Positions 1 to 5,918 of a stretch of DNA of 7,068 nt are shown piece by piece. Location of the stretch: positions 13,017 through 20,084 of the forward strand of contig PCSF01000105.1 of NCBI GenBank assembly GCA_002771315.1. The letters run 5' to 3'. A model generated the notes under the pieces. It worked only from the letters and a program-made list of their open reading frames with translations, did not search any database and was not told the origin of the DNA. The DNA comes from Desulfobacterales bacterium CG23_combo_of_CG06-09_8_20_14_all_52_9. GTDB lineage: Bacteria; Desulfobacterota; Desulfobacteria; Desulfobacterales; UBA2156. A program made the position numbers and the translations under genes. How positions within the stretch are numbered: position 1 is the first letter of the stretch; every line of letters begins with the position of its first letter.

Positions 1-105
1 CGGCAAATCCCCATGAAAGAGAGATAATGCAACGGCTGAAGCGAAAAAACTTAAAAAAAGTTTCCGGCACTGAAAAAGCGCGGATGTCAAATCAAGATGT
101 CGAAT

Positions 106-111
106 GGAGGG
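106..111 (+). promoter_or_regulatory. Ribosome binding site deciding the start of the two-repeat protein
   Basis: GGAGGG lies 4 bases before the ATG at 116. An in-frame ATG at 104 has no purine-rich element at a useful distance, and the GGAGGG itself would lie inside that longer reading frame. The start at 116 is therefore preferred. Confidence 0.7.
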
Positions 112-115
112 AAAA

Positions 116-553
116 ATGCAGGCCGAAAAGAAATCCGATTTCAGCAAAAAACACCCAAAAGAAGCTGTCCCAGATGCCACGATTCGGGCTGAAATCGAAA
201 AACGCCTCAAAGGAAAAGACAAACTGCCGTGCGCTGTGGCATTTGCGATCGCAAAGGATATCAGGCGGCTGCCCAAAGAGGTGGGAAACACAGCCGATCT
301 GCTCGGCATCCATTTGTCAAAATGCCAGCTGGGACTTTTCGGCTACTTGCCCGAAAAGAAGATCGTCGCTCCGGCGGGACATGTCGATGGGGCCCTCCGA
401 GAGGCCATTTTAGGTGCTTTGAGAGACGGAAGGCTTCCTTGCGAGGCGGCCTGGAGCATCGCCGAGGCCTTGGAGATCTCTAAGATGACAGTCAGTGCCG
501 CGTGTGATACTATGAAGATCAAGATCACCGCATGCCAACTCGGAGCGTTTTAA
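116..553 (+). CDS. Small two-repeat (LPC...CQLG) helix-turn-helix-like protein, function unknown
   Basis: This encodes 145 residues from the ATG at 116; an ATG at 104 would add four. After a Lys-rich N-terminus (residues 1-20) come two copies of one unit, about residues 25-77 and 94-145, joined by a short linker. Each runs LPC, an Ala/Ile-rich helix, a turn, a second helix, then a strand ending in CQLG. LPC (37-39 and 107-109) and CQLG (70-73 and 140-143) keep identical spacing, with 31 positions between the two Cys. A gapless alignment of 37 residues has about 13 identities, so it is an internal duplication. The second copy ends the protein at CQLGAF. I see no signal peptide or membrane segment, so it is probably cytoplasmic. 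The helical pattern suggests a small nucleic-acid-binding fold and the paired Cys could bind metal or sense redox, but both ideas are inference. I have a faint memory of similar proteins in anaerobes but no name. It is convergent with the riboflavin operon, so they are not co-transcribed. Confidence 0.8.
   Translation: MQAEKKSDFSKKHPKEAVPDATIRAEIEKRLKGKDKLPCAVAFAIAKDIRRLPKEVGNTADLLGIHLSKCQLGLFGYLPEKKIVAPAGHVDGALREAILGALRDGRLPCEAAWSIAEALEISKMTVSAACDTMKIKITACQLGAF
188..346 (+). repeat. First copy of the internal protein repeat
   Basis: This codes residues 25-77 of the small protein and carries LPC at 37-39 and CQLG at 70-73, followed by LFGY. The repeat is visible at protein level; I did not see long matching DNA, so the duplication looks old. 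Confidence 0.65.
395..550 (+). repeat. Second copy of the internal protein repeat
   Basis: This codes residues 94-145 of the small protein, with LPC at 107-109 and CQLG at 140-143. It matches the first copy without gaps between the two motifs and ends the protein with Ala-Phe. Confidence 0.65.
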
Positions 554-586
554 AGACTCGATAGAATATCCCTATCATTAAAGACC

Positions 587-651
587 CGGTGAGGAAAAAG
601 GGTAGGGTGATGGGGGGGGGTTTTCCAATATTTTTTTGGCACCGTTTTTTT
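587..651 (+). terminator. Probable terminator of the two-repeat gene, with a G-rich loop
   Basis: It lies 33 bases after the stop codon. CGGTG (587-591) pairs with CACCG (640-644), which is followed directly by seven T (645-651). Inside, GGAAAA (593-598) can pair with TTTTCC (621-626), or AAAAA (595-599) with TTTTT (633-637). The enclosed loop carries G runs at 600-602, 605-607 and 612-620. The T tract makes it directional for the + strand. Read from the minus strand, the same stem is followed only by GGTCTTT, so it is a poorer terminator for the opposing operon. The stem is modest and the interior loops are large, so confidence is moderate. Confidence 0.5.
600..620 (+). other. Potential G-quadruplex motif in the convergent intergenic region
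   Basis: G3 (600-602), TA, G3 (605-607), TGAT, then nine G (612-620). The run of nine can supply two G3 tracts with a short loop, so the stretch meets the usual pattern of four G3 tracts with loops of 1 to 7 bases. It would form in the + strand DNA and in the 3' end of the small gene's transcript. Whether it folds is not known. Confidence 0.45.
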
Positions 652-687
652 CGCCATGTAAAACCGAAACCCCTGCACGTCCGCTTC

Positions 688-723
688 AGCGCATCCTTTC
701 GTTTTGTAGGATCGAAATGCGCT
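688..723 (-). other. Hairpin overlapping the hydrolase stop codon, at the 3' end of the operon
   Basis: On the minus strand AGCGCAT (723-717) pairs with ATGCGCT (694-688). Inside, TTTCG can extend the stem against CGAAA with a 3-base bulge, leaving an 11-base loop. It overlaps the TAG stop codon (724-722). No T tract follows, so it is not a standard intrinsic terminator; it could stabilise the 3' end of the transcript. The role is inference. Confidence 0.35.
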
Positions 724-1381
724 ATCGGATTGCGGCGAAGGGGTTGGTGCGTTTCTCGATACCGATGGTCGTTTCCGGCCCGTGCCCGCAAAGGACCCGC
801 ACGGTGTCCGGGAGCTGAAACAGCTTTTTTCGGATGCTGGAAATAAGCGTGTCGTAATCCCCCCCCGGAAGATCGGTCCGGCCGATGGATCCGGCAAATA
901 GGGTATCACCCACAAAGACGACGCCGTCCGTGGAAAGGGAAATTCCGCCGGGTGTGTGGCCGGGTGTGTGGATGACCTCCAGGATCACCTCCCCGAAGGC
1001 GATGGTATCCCCCTCATTTACAGTCCGGTCAGGAGCGGGTGAATCATCGGAGGAAAGACCCAAGTACGCGGCGCTTGCGGAAATATGTCTCAACATGGGG
1101 GCATCGAGGGGATGGATGAGAATTTCGGCCCCGGTGGCGTCTTTGAGCTTCTTATTACCGCCGACGTGATCGAAATGGCCATGGGTGTTGATAATATTTT
1201 TCAAGGTCAGTCTGGACCGAGCCAGGGTAAGCAGAATCCTGTCTGTCTCATCCCCGGGATCGATGACTGCGGCTATCTTTGTCTTTTGGCACCCGACAAT
1301 GAAACAATTAGCCATGAGGGGACCCAACGCCAGTTTGTGAATGATCAATTCCCCGCCCTTTTGGGTAGTGTGTGCTTTCAT
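722..1381 (-). CDS. Metallo-beta-lactamase-fold hydrolase, glyoxalase II-like (YcbL type)
   Basis: A 219-residue cytoplasmic metal hydrolase. The binuclear metal site is complete: THGHFDH (His67, His69, Asp71, His72), His142 in HTPGHTPG, Asp159 in GDTLF and His200 in CGHGP. The length of about 210 residues fits short glyoxalase II-like (YcbL) proteins, which lack the full C-terminal helical domain of classical glyoxalase II. The substrate is probably a thioester such as S-lactoylglutathione or an analogue, but the sequence does not fix it. The ATG at 1381 overlaps the nusB stop as ATGA, which suggests coupled translation. A TTG at 1348 would begin at IIHKLALGPL, where relatives usually start, and has AAGGG 7 bases before it; the true start is uncertain. 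It is the last gene of the operon. A run of eight G inside the gene (859-866) is in frame and undisturbed. Confidence 0.9.
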   Translation of the reverse strand: MKAHTTQKGGELIIHKLALGPLMANCFIVGCQKTKIAAVIDPGDETDRILLTLARSRLTLKNIINTHGHFDHVGGNKKLKDATGAEILIHPLDAPMLRHISASAAYLGLSSDDSPAPDRTVNEGDTIAFGEVILEVIHTPGHTPGGISLSTDGVVFVGDTLFAGSIGRTDLPGGDYDTLISSIRKKLFQLPDTVRVLCGHGPETTIGIEKRTNPFAAIR

Positions 1382-1812
1382 CCGTTGTTGTCTTGATCCC
1401 CCTGTTTTTTAATGAGTTTCATATGTATGGTGTCCAGGATTCCGTTGATGAAGGCGCCGGACTCCTCGGTGCCATATTTTTTCCCCACGTCGATGGCCTC
1501 GTTCATTGCCACTTTAGGGGGAATATCGTTACGGTACTTGAGTTCATAAACCGCAATCCGCATGACATTTCGGTCGACGCAGGACATCCGGCTCAATTTC
1601 CAGTTGTCTGAGGCCGATTCGATCAAGGCGTCGATTTCGGGCATGGTCTGCATCACCCCTTTGACCAGATCCAGGAAAAAGGCGCTTGCGTGTTCAGGAG
1701 GGGGAAAATGATCCAGGTAGCGCTTCAGTGCTTCTTCGTTCACACCATGGGCCATGTCCATGAAGAATAAGGCTTGCATGGCGAGTTCCCTGGATCGGCG
1801 GCGGCTCCCCAT
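1378..1812 (-). CDS. nusB: Transcription antitermination factor NusB
   Basis: A 144-residue all-helical RNA-binding protein. NusB pairs with NusE (ribosomal protein S10) on boxA RNA so that rRNA transcription resists termination. Diagnostic segments are RRRSRELAMQALF at the N-terminus (Arg-rich boxA-contacting region), NWKLSRMSCVDRNVMRIAV near residues 70-88, and VAMNEAIDVGKKYG with the Gly-Ala-Phe-Ile-Asn-Gly-Ile segment (about 100-125). Length is normal for the family. The start lies 3 bases after the ribH stop; the GGAGGAG further upstream is about 18 bases away, so initiation is probably coupled to ribH translation. The ribH-nusB pairing is a widespread arrangement. The stop overlaps the next gene as ATGA. 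Confidence 0.97.
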   Translation of the reverse strand: MGSRRRSRELAMQALFFMDMAHGVNEEALKRYLDHFPPPEHASAFFLDLVKGVMQTMPEIDALIESASDNWKLSRMSCVDRNVMRIAVYELKYRNDIPPKVAMNEAIDVGKKYGTEESGAFINGILDTIHMKLIKKQGDQDNNG

Positions 1813-1815
1813 GGG

Positions 1816-2289
1816 TTATTTCCGGTCCAACTCCTCCATCAGATCGGCCATTTCTATAGCAGTGATGGCAGCGCTCCACCCTTTGTTCCCGGCCTTGGTC
1901 CCGGCCCGCTCGATGGCCTGTTCGATGGTATCGGTAGTGAGGACGCCGAAGATCACCGGAACCCCGCACTCCAGACCCACCATGGCGATCCCCTTGGAGA
2001 CCTCTGCGCTGACATAATCGAAATGGGGGGTGGCACCTCGAATGACCGCTCCCAGGCAAATCACCGCGTGATGGCTCCTTTTCTCGGCCAATTTTTTAGC
2101 TGCCAGCGGGATTTCAAAGGATCCCGGAACCTTGACGATTTCAAGATCCTCTTCCCGGGCGCCGCAACGGATCAGCGCATCGAGGGCCCCTGACAGGAGT
2201 TTTTCCGTGATGAAGTCGTTGAAGCGGCTGACCACCAATGCGAACCGCTTCCCCTGAGCATTCAGTTTCCCTTCTACTATTTTCGGCAT
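1816..2289 (-). CDS. ribH: 6,7-dimethyl-8-ribityllumazine synthase (RibH)
   Basis: Condenses 3,4-dihydroxy-2-butanone 4-phosphate with 5-amino-6-ribitylaminouracil to give lumazine, the penultimate riboflavin step. The 157 residues carry SRFN (21-24, aromatic substrate contact), PGSFEIP (55-61), GAVIRGATPHFDYV with the catalytic His89, and GVLTTDTIEQAIERAG (115-130, phosphate and subunit contacts). Length fits the usual icosahedral or pentameric enzymes. The start is supported by a G-rich ribosome binding site 5 bases upstream. It follows ribBA after 61 bases, the widest gap in the operon, and is 3 bases before nusB. All key residues are present. Confidence 0.98.
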   Translation of the reverse strand: MPKIVEGKLNAQGKRFALVVSRFNDFITEKLLSGALDALIRCGAREEDLEIVKVPGSFEIPLAAKKLAEKRSHHAVICLGAVIRGATPHFDYVSAEVSKGIAMVGLECGVPVIFGVLTTDTIEQAIERAGTKAGNKGWSAAITAIEMADLMEELDRK

Positions 2290-2294
2290 GTGCG

Positions 2295-2304
2295 CCCCCC
2301 TTTT
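2295..2304 (-). promoter_or_regulatory. Ribosome binding site of ribH
   Basis: On the minus strand AAAAGGGGGG ends 5 bases before the ribH ATG. It is the clearest Shine-Dalgarno-like element within the rib genes and fixes the ribH start. Confidence 0.6.
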
Positions 2305-2350
2305 ATGGGTTTTTTCATCAGACAGAATATCGAAAGAACCCTTTTTGGAA

Positions 2351-3565
2351 TCACGGATTGGCGTCGATATTGAGCAGATGTCCCATCTTCAGTTCCTTGC
2401 ATTTCAGGTAGCAACGGTTATATTCGTTGGGTTCAACAGCGATGGGAACCTGTTCCACAACGCTCATCCCATAACCTTCCAGGCCCACGATTTTCTTGGG
2501 ATTGTTGGTCAGAAGCCGCATCTTTCGGACGCCGAGATTGGCTAGGATTTGGGCACCAATCCCGTAGTTTCTCAAATCCGGCTTGAATCCCAGTGCCTGG
2601 TTGGCTTCCACCGTGTCGAGTCCCTGGTCCTGGAGAGCATAGGCCTTCAGCTTGTTGACAAGGCCGATCCCCCGACCTTCCTGCCGGATGTATAGTAAAA
2701 CGCCTTTTCCCTCCTTGTCCATCATCTTCATAGCCTGGTGGAGCTGTTCTCCGCAATCACAGCGAAGGGAACCGAAGATGTCTCCGGTCAGACATTCGGA
2801 ATGAACACGGACCAGAATCGGATCGTTCGGATCGATCTCCCCTTTGATCATAGCAATGTGCAGCAGGTCGTCGATTTTGTTTTCAAAGACGATGGCCTTG
2901 AAGGTGCCGGCGATGGAGGTGGGGATAACGGTTTCCGCAGCCCGGGATACGAATGATTCGGTCCGCATCCGATACTCGATGAGGTCGGCGATGGTACAAA
3001 TACCGATATCGCGCTGCTTGCTGAATTCCACGAGGGCGGGCATCCTGGCCATCGTCCCGTCTTCGTCCATGATTTCGCAAATCACTCCGGAATGCTTAAG
3101 CCCGGCCAGGCGGGCAAGATCCACGGATCCTTCTGTTTGACCGGCCCGGACCATGACGCCGCCGTTTCTTGCCCTCAGGGGGAAGATGTGCCCCGGCCGG
3201 ACCAGGTCGCCGGGTTTGGCGTTATCTGCAGTGGCGGTGAGGATGGTGGTGGCGCGATCGAATGCGGAGATCCCGGTGGTCACGCCGCACCGAGCTTCAA
3301 TGGAAACGGTGAATCCGGTCTGAAACCGCGAAGTGTTGTTGTTGACCATGGGAGGAAGATCAAGGGAATCAATCTTTTTCTCCGTCATGGAAAGACAAAT
3401 CAACCCCCTGGCGTATTTGGCCATGAAATTGATGGCTTCAGGGGTCACTTTTTCGGCGGCCATGGTGAGATCCCCTTCGTTTTCCCGGTCTTCGTCATCG
3501 ACTAAGATCACCATTTTGCCTTGTCGAATCTCTTCAATGGCCTTTTCAATGGAAATTTTCGGCAT
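2351..3565 (-). CDS. ribBA: Bifunctional RibBA: DHBP synthase / GTP cyclohydrolase II, with an altered RibB metal ligand
   Basis: A 404-residue fusion feeding both branches of riboflavin synthesis. Residues 1-204 resemble RibB (ribulose 5-phosphate to dihydroxybutanone phosphate): DDEDRENEGD (23-32), NNNTS (75-79), GHIFPLRA (125-132) and CEIM with Glu164. Residues about 215-404 resemble RibA (GTP to the diaminopyrimidine): the zinc triad Cys258, Cys269 and Cys271, RQEGRGIGL (294-302), YGIGAQIL (334-341) and LLTNNPKK (351-358). The RibA half looks fully intact. Oddity: the RibB motif normally read as Arg-x-Gly-His-Thr-Glu is RAGQTE here, putting Gln143 where E. coli RibB has the Mg-binding His153; the codon is CAA. 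The other matched ligand, Glu28, is kept. RibB activity is therefore likely but not certain. CTCCTT at 3578-3583 (AAGGAG on the coding strand) lies 12 bases before the ATG, which is rather far. Confidence 0.96.
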   Translation of the reverse strand: MPKISIEKAIEEIRQGKMVILVDDEDRENEGDLTMAAEKVTPEAINFMAKYARGLICLSMTEKKIDSLDLPPMVNNNTSRFQTGFTVSIEARCGVTTGISAFDRATTILTATADNAKPGDLVRPGHIFPLRARNGGVMVRAGQTEGSVDLARLAGLKHSGVICEIMDEDGTMARMPALVEFSKQRDIGICTIADLIEYRMRTESFVSRAAETVIPTSIAGTFKAIVFENKIDDLLHIAMIKGEIDPNDPILVRVHSECLTGDIFGSLRCDCGEQLHQAMKMMDKEGKGVLLYIRQEGRGIGLVNKLKAYALQDQGLDTVEANQALGFKPDLRNYGIGAQILANLGVRKMRLLTNNPKKIVGLEGYGMSVVEQVPIAVEPNEYNRCYLKCKELKMGHLLNIDANP

Positions 3566-3614
3566 CGGATCTTTTAACTCCTTGTTTGATCTGAATAATT
3601 AAAGGAAAAGCCTT

Positions 3615-4280
3615 TTAAAGGAAGCCGGTCTTTTCCAGATAAGCACGGTCTAGAAGTGAACCCTCTCCGGCCCGTTTTCCGGATGATAATTTTTGCCGGG
3701 ACAAGAAATGGGCGATATACTTTCCGATCATGTCCGCTTCGATGTTAACGGGATCCTTTGGTTTTTTAGTCCCTACGGTAGTCATTTGCGCCGTATGAGG
3801 AATGATGCTGACCTCGAAGGCATCCGGATGGCATTCATTGAGGGTGAGGCTCACCCCGTCCACTGCCACGGATCCTTTCGGAACCATGAATTCAAGGATA
3901 TGCTCGGGCGCTTGGATGATCACCCGAAAAGCATTTGCCGTGCGGGTCCTTTCCCGGATCCGTCCGACGCCATCGATATGGCCTGAGACCAGGTGCCCGC
4001 CGACCCGGTCGGAAAATCGCATGGCGCGCTCGATGTTGACCCGATCTCCGATCCGGGCTTTTCCGAACGTCGTTTTTTCTAAGGTTTCCGGCGATACATC
4101 TGCGGCGAAGCGGTTTCCGGAAAAAGTCACTGCCGTCAGACAGACACCATTGACCGCAATGCTGTCCCCGATTCGGGTTTCGGTTAAGGGGAGTTCGACA
4201 GCAAAGACAAATCGCCGGCCCTGTTCTGCAGCCTGAATCGCTGCAATGGTCCCCTGTCCTTCGATGATTCCGGTAAACAT
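3615..4280 (-). CDS. ribE: Riboflavin synthase, alpha chain (RibE / RibC family)
   Basis: Catalyses dismutation of two lumazine molecules to riboflavin plus the pyrimidine precursor, which RibH reuses. The 221 residues form the usual two lumazine-binding barrels: the N-terminal one with MFTGII, GDSIAVNGVCLT and ADVSPETLEKTT; the C-terminal one starting near VGGHLVSGHIDGVG, with GSVAVDGVSLT and IIPHTAQMTT. The C-terminal trimerisation helix region (about 180-221) is slightly extended. The start at MFTGII is fixed by the family N-terminus, although no Shine-Dalgarno sequence is visible in the 24 bases after the ribD stop, so translation may depend on coupling. The gene is called ribE in many bacteria and ribC in E. 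coli. Confidence 0.97.
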   Translation of the reverse strand: MFTGIIEGQGTIAAIQAAEQGRRFVFAVELPLTETRIGDSIAVNGVCLTAVTFSGNRFAADVSPETLEKTTFGKARIGDRVNIERAMRFSDRVGGHLVSGHIDGVGRIRERTRTANAFRVIIQAPEHILEFMVPKGSVAVDGVSLTLNECHPDAFEVSIIPHTAQMTTVGTKKPKDPVNIEADMIGKYIAHFLSRQKLSSGKRAGEGSLLDRAYLEKTGFL

Positions 4281-4304
4281 GATTTTGTCGTTTCGGATCG
4301 CGGA

Positions 4305-5435
4305 CTATTTTCCGCCTTTTTTTTGGGAGGTTATGTACCCTTCGATCATGATATCATCTTTAAATCGTCGCAGGCGGATCCGCTCCATCGGTATACTTGC
4401 AGCCATCCATTCAGGGCCCGGCCCCCGGCAGATGGGGTATCCGTCGTCTCCCCCCAGGATCTTTGGTGCGAAGAAAAAGGCAATTTTATCCACCACGCCT
4501 GACAAAAAGGCGGATCCCAGCGTGCGGCTTCCGCCTTCGATGAGCAGGCTAGTGATACCCAGGGCGCCCAAACGATCCATGAGCATGTAAAGGTCGATCC
4601 GGTCGTCTCGGGTCGGAGTTGCAATGATCTTGACCCCGGATGTTTCGATCCGGTTTTTCTTGGCGACGACATCGGGGGCGTTTTGATAGGCTTCACCGAT
4701 AATAATGAATGTATCAGAGTCGGTATTGCGCTGCAATACCTTTGCTTCCTCGGGAAGGCAAAGCCGGGTGTCCAGGATGATTCTGATCGGATGGGAAACT
4801 TTTTTCCCGGGAATCCGGGTGATCAATTGAGGGTCATCCCGCTTAATCGTACCGACACCGACCAGAATGGCATCTACGGCATGTCGCATCTGATGGACAT
4901 GGGCTCTGGAGCGTTCCCCGGTGACCCAACGGGAGTCGCCGGTCCGGGTAGCGATCCATCCATCCAGCGTGGCCGCGCATTTGGCAATGACAAAGGGCCG
5001 CTTCGTCAAGACGTACTTCACATAAGCTTCGTTGAGGGTTCCGGCTTCGGTCTCGAGGATTCCCAGGGTAGTCATAACACCTTTTTCATGGAGAAAATCG
5101 ATACCGCCGCCGGCCACATTCGGATTGGGGTCTTTCATGGCGGCCACGACGCGCCGGATTCCGGCTTTAAGGATAGCCCGGGTGCACGGGGGTGTCCGGC
5201 CGAAATGGTTGCACGGCTCCAGAGTTACGAAAAGGGTCGCCCCCTTGGAAAACGGTCCCGCATCCTGGATGGCCTCGACCTCGGCATGGGGCCCGCCCGC
5301 CTTTCGATGGAACCCTTTTCCCACGACCTTCTCATCTTTTACCACGACGGCTCCTACCATGGGGTTGGGGGAGGTGAACCCCATCCCTTTCCGTGCAAGG
5401 GTGAGGGCCATTTTCATAAAGAATCGATCATCCAT
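4305..5435 (-). CDS. ribD: Bifunctional RibD: pyrimidine deaminase / reductase
   Basis: Carries out the second and third steps on the GTP branch: deamination of the diaminopyrimidine, then NADPH-dependent reduction of the ribose to the ribityl side chain. The deaminase domain (about 1-145) has HAE at 50-52 with catalytic Glu52, and PCNHFGRTPPC with Cys75 and Cys84; with His50 these form the zinc site. The reductase domain (about 146-376) has AATLDGWIAT, GDSRWVTGERSR, ILVGVGTIKRDDPQL and LIEGGS, all expected. The length of 376 is normal. There is no clear ribosome binding site in the 27 bases after nrdR, so the start rests on the family N-terminus (MDDRFFMKMAL). It lies between nrdR and ribE in the same direction. 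Confidence 0.97.
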   Translation of the reverse strand: MDDRFFMKMALTLARKGMGFTSPNPMVGAVVVKDEKVVGKGFHRKAGGPHAEVEAIQDAGPFSKGATLFVTLEPCNHFGRTPPCTRAILKAGIRRVVAAMKDPNPNVAGGGIDFLHEKGVMTTLGILETEAGTLNEAYVKYVLTKRPFVIAKCAATLDGWIATRTGDSRWVTGERSRAHVHQMRHAVDAILVGVGTIKRDDPQLITRIPGKKVSHPIRIILDTRLCLPEEAKVLQRNTDSDTFIIIGEAYQNAPDVVAKKNRIETSGVKIIATPTRDDRIDLYMLMDRLGALGITSLLIEGGSRTLGSAFLSGVVDKIAFFFAPKILGGDDGYPICRGPGPEWMAASIPMERIRLRRFKDDIMIEGYITSQKKGGK

Positions 5436-5462
5436 GGGTATTTTGGGGAACTTGAGATGAGA

Positions 5463-5918
5463 CTATTGCTTATTTAAGAGGGTTTTGAGTTCATCGAAAA
5501 AGTCGTTAACATCCTTGAATTCCCGGTAGACTGAGGCAAACCGGACGTAGGCTACGTCATCGATGGTGTGAAGCTTGGCCATTATTTTTTCACCCACAAC
5601 ATGGGAAGAGATTTCCTTTTCTCCGATCTCCCTTAAATCCCGTTCCAGGTCGTCAACAAACGATTCGATTTCGTTGGTACTGATGTTTCGCTTCTCGCAG
5701 GCTTTCTTCATTCCGGAAAGGACTTTTCCCCGCGAAAAAACCTCCCGGCGCCCGTCTTTCTTGATGATCGTCAAGGGGATCTCCTCGACGTGTTCGTACG
5801 TGGTGAACCGCCTGCCGCAAGCGATGCATTCCCGTCTCCGCCGTATGACTTCACCGTCTTTGCCGAGTCTGGAATCGATCACCTTGTTGTCGAGTTCGGA
5901 GCAGAATGGACATTTCAT
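5463..5918 (-). CDS. nrdR: Transcriptional repressor NrdR
   Basis: A 151-residue nucleotide-sensing repressor of ribonucleotide reductase genes. The N-terminal zinc ribbon uses Cys3, Cys6, Cys31 and Cys34 (CPFC and CIACG) and is rich in Arg around 26-29 for DNA binding. The ATP-cone domain follows from about residue 49 (PLTIIKKDGRREVFSRGKV) to about 139 and binds ATP or dATP. Length is typical. The ATG overlaps the stop of the deaminase gene as ATGA and has AAGGA 8 bases upstream, so the start is secure. Its placement behind a deoxynucleotide enzyme and ahead of ribD is, from memory, common in several phyla. I saw no NrdR-box pair in the short intergenic gaps of this window. Confidence 0.98.
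   Translation of the reverse strand: MKCPFCSELDNKVIDSRLGKDGEVIRRRRECIACGRRFTTYEHVEEIPLTIIKKDGRREVFSRGKVLSGMKKACEKRNISTNEIESFVDDLERDLREIGEKEISSHVVGEKIMAKLHTIDDVAYVRFASVYREFKDVNDFFDELKTLLNKQ

Noticed and set aside
1..27. Eight codons and a stop that could be the end of a gene to the left
   Set aside because: Too short to recognise or to tell from chance.
47..63. AAACTT / AAGTTT inverted repeat in the leader of the two-repeat gene
   Set aside because: A 6-bp A/T-rich stem with an A5 loop is expected by chance in an A-rich leader; no promoter elements could be placed around it.
27..413. 128-codon plus-strand frame overlapping the two-repeat gene
   Set aside because: Lys/Arg/Ser-rich shadow in another frame; the gene starting at 116 has the ribosome binding site and a clear internal repeat.
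560..576. GATAG / CTATC hairpin just after the two-repeat gene
   Set aside because: A 5-bp weak stem with no T run after it; the structure at 587-651 is the better terminator.
550..915. 121-codon minus-strand frame running through the intergenic region, including a possible 35-codon frame from 657
   Set aside because: The upstream part is a shifted frame of the hydrolase and the rest translates homopolymer-rich intergenic DNA. No ribosome binding site or family feature is seen.
2290..2350. FMN riboswitch or internal promoter in the ribBA-ribH gap
   Set aside because: At 61 bases it is too short for an FMN aptamer and shows none of its conserved blocks. No convincing -35/-10 pair was seen. 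A riboswitch upstream of the operon would be outside the window.
3595..3621. Small AAAGG / CCTTT hairpin after ribE as an attenuator
   Set aside because: Only 5 bp with a 5-base loop and no T run; a chance structure is more likely.
4683..5477. 264-codon open frame on the plus strand opposite ribD
   Set aside because: It is antisense to an unmistakable ribD, has low-complexity Gly/Asp-rich translation with no recognisable motif, and is explained by codon bias of the real gene.
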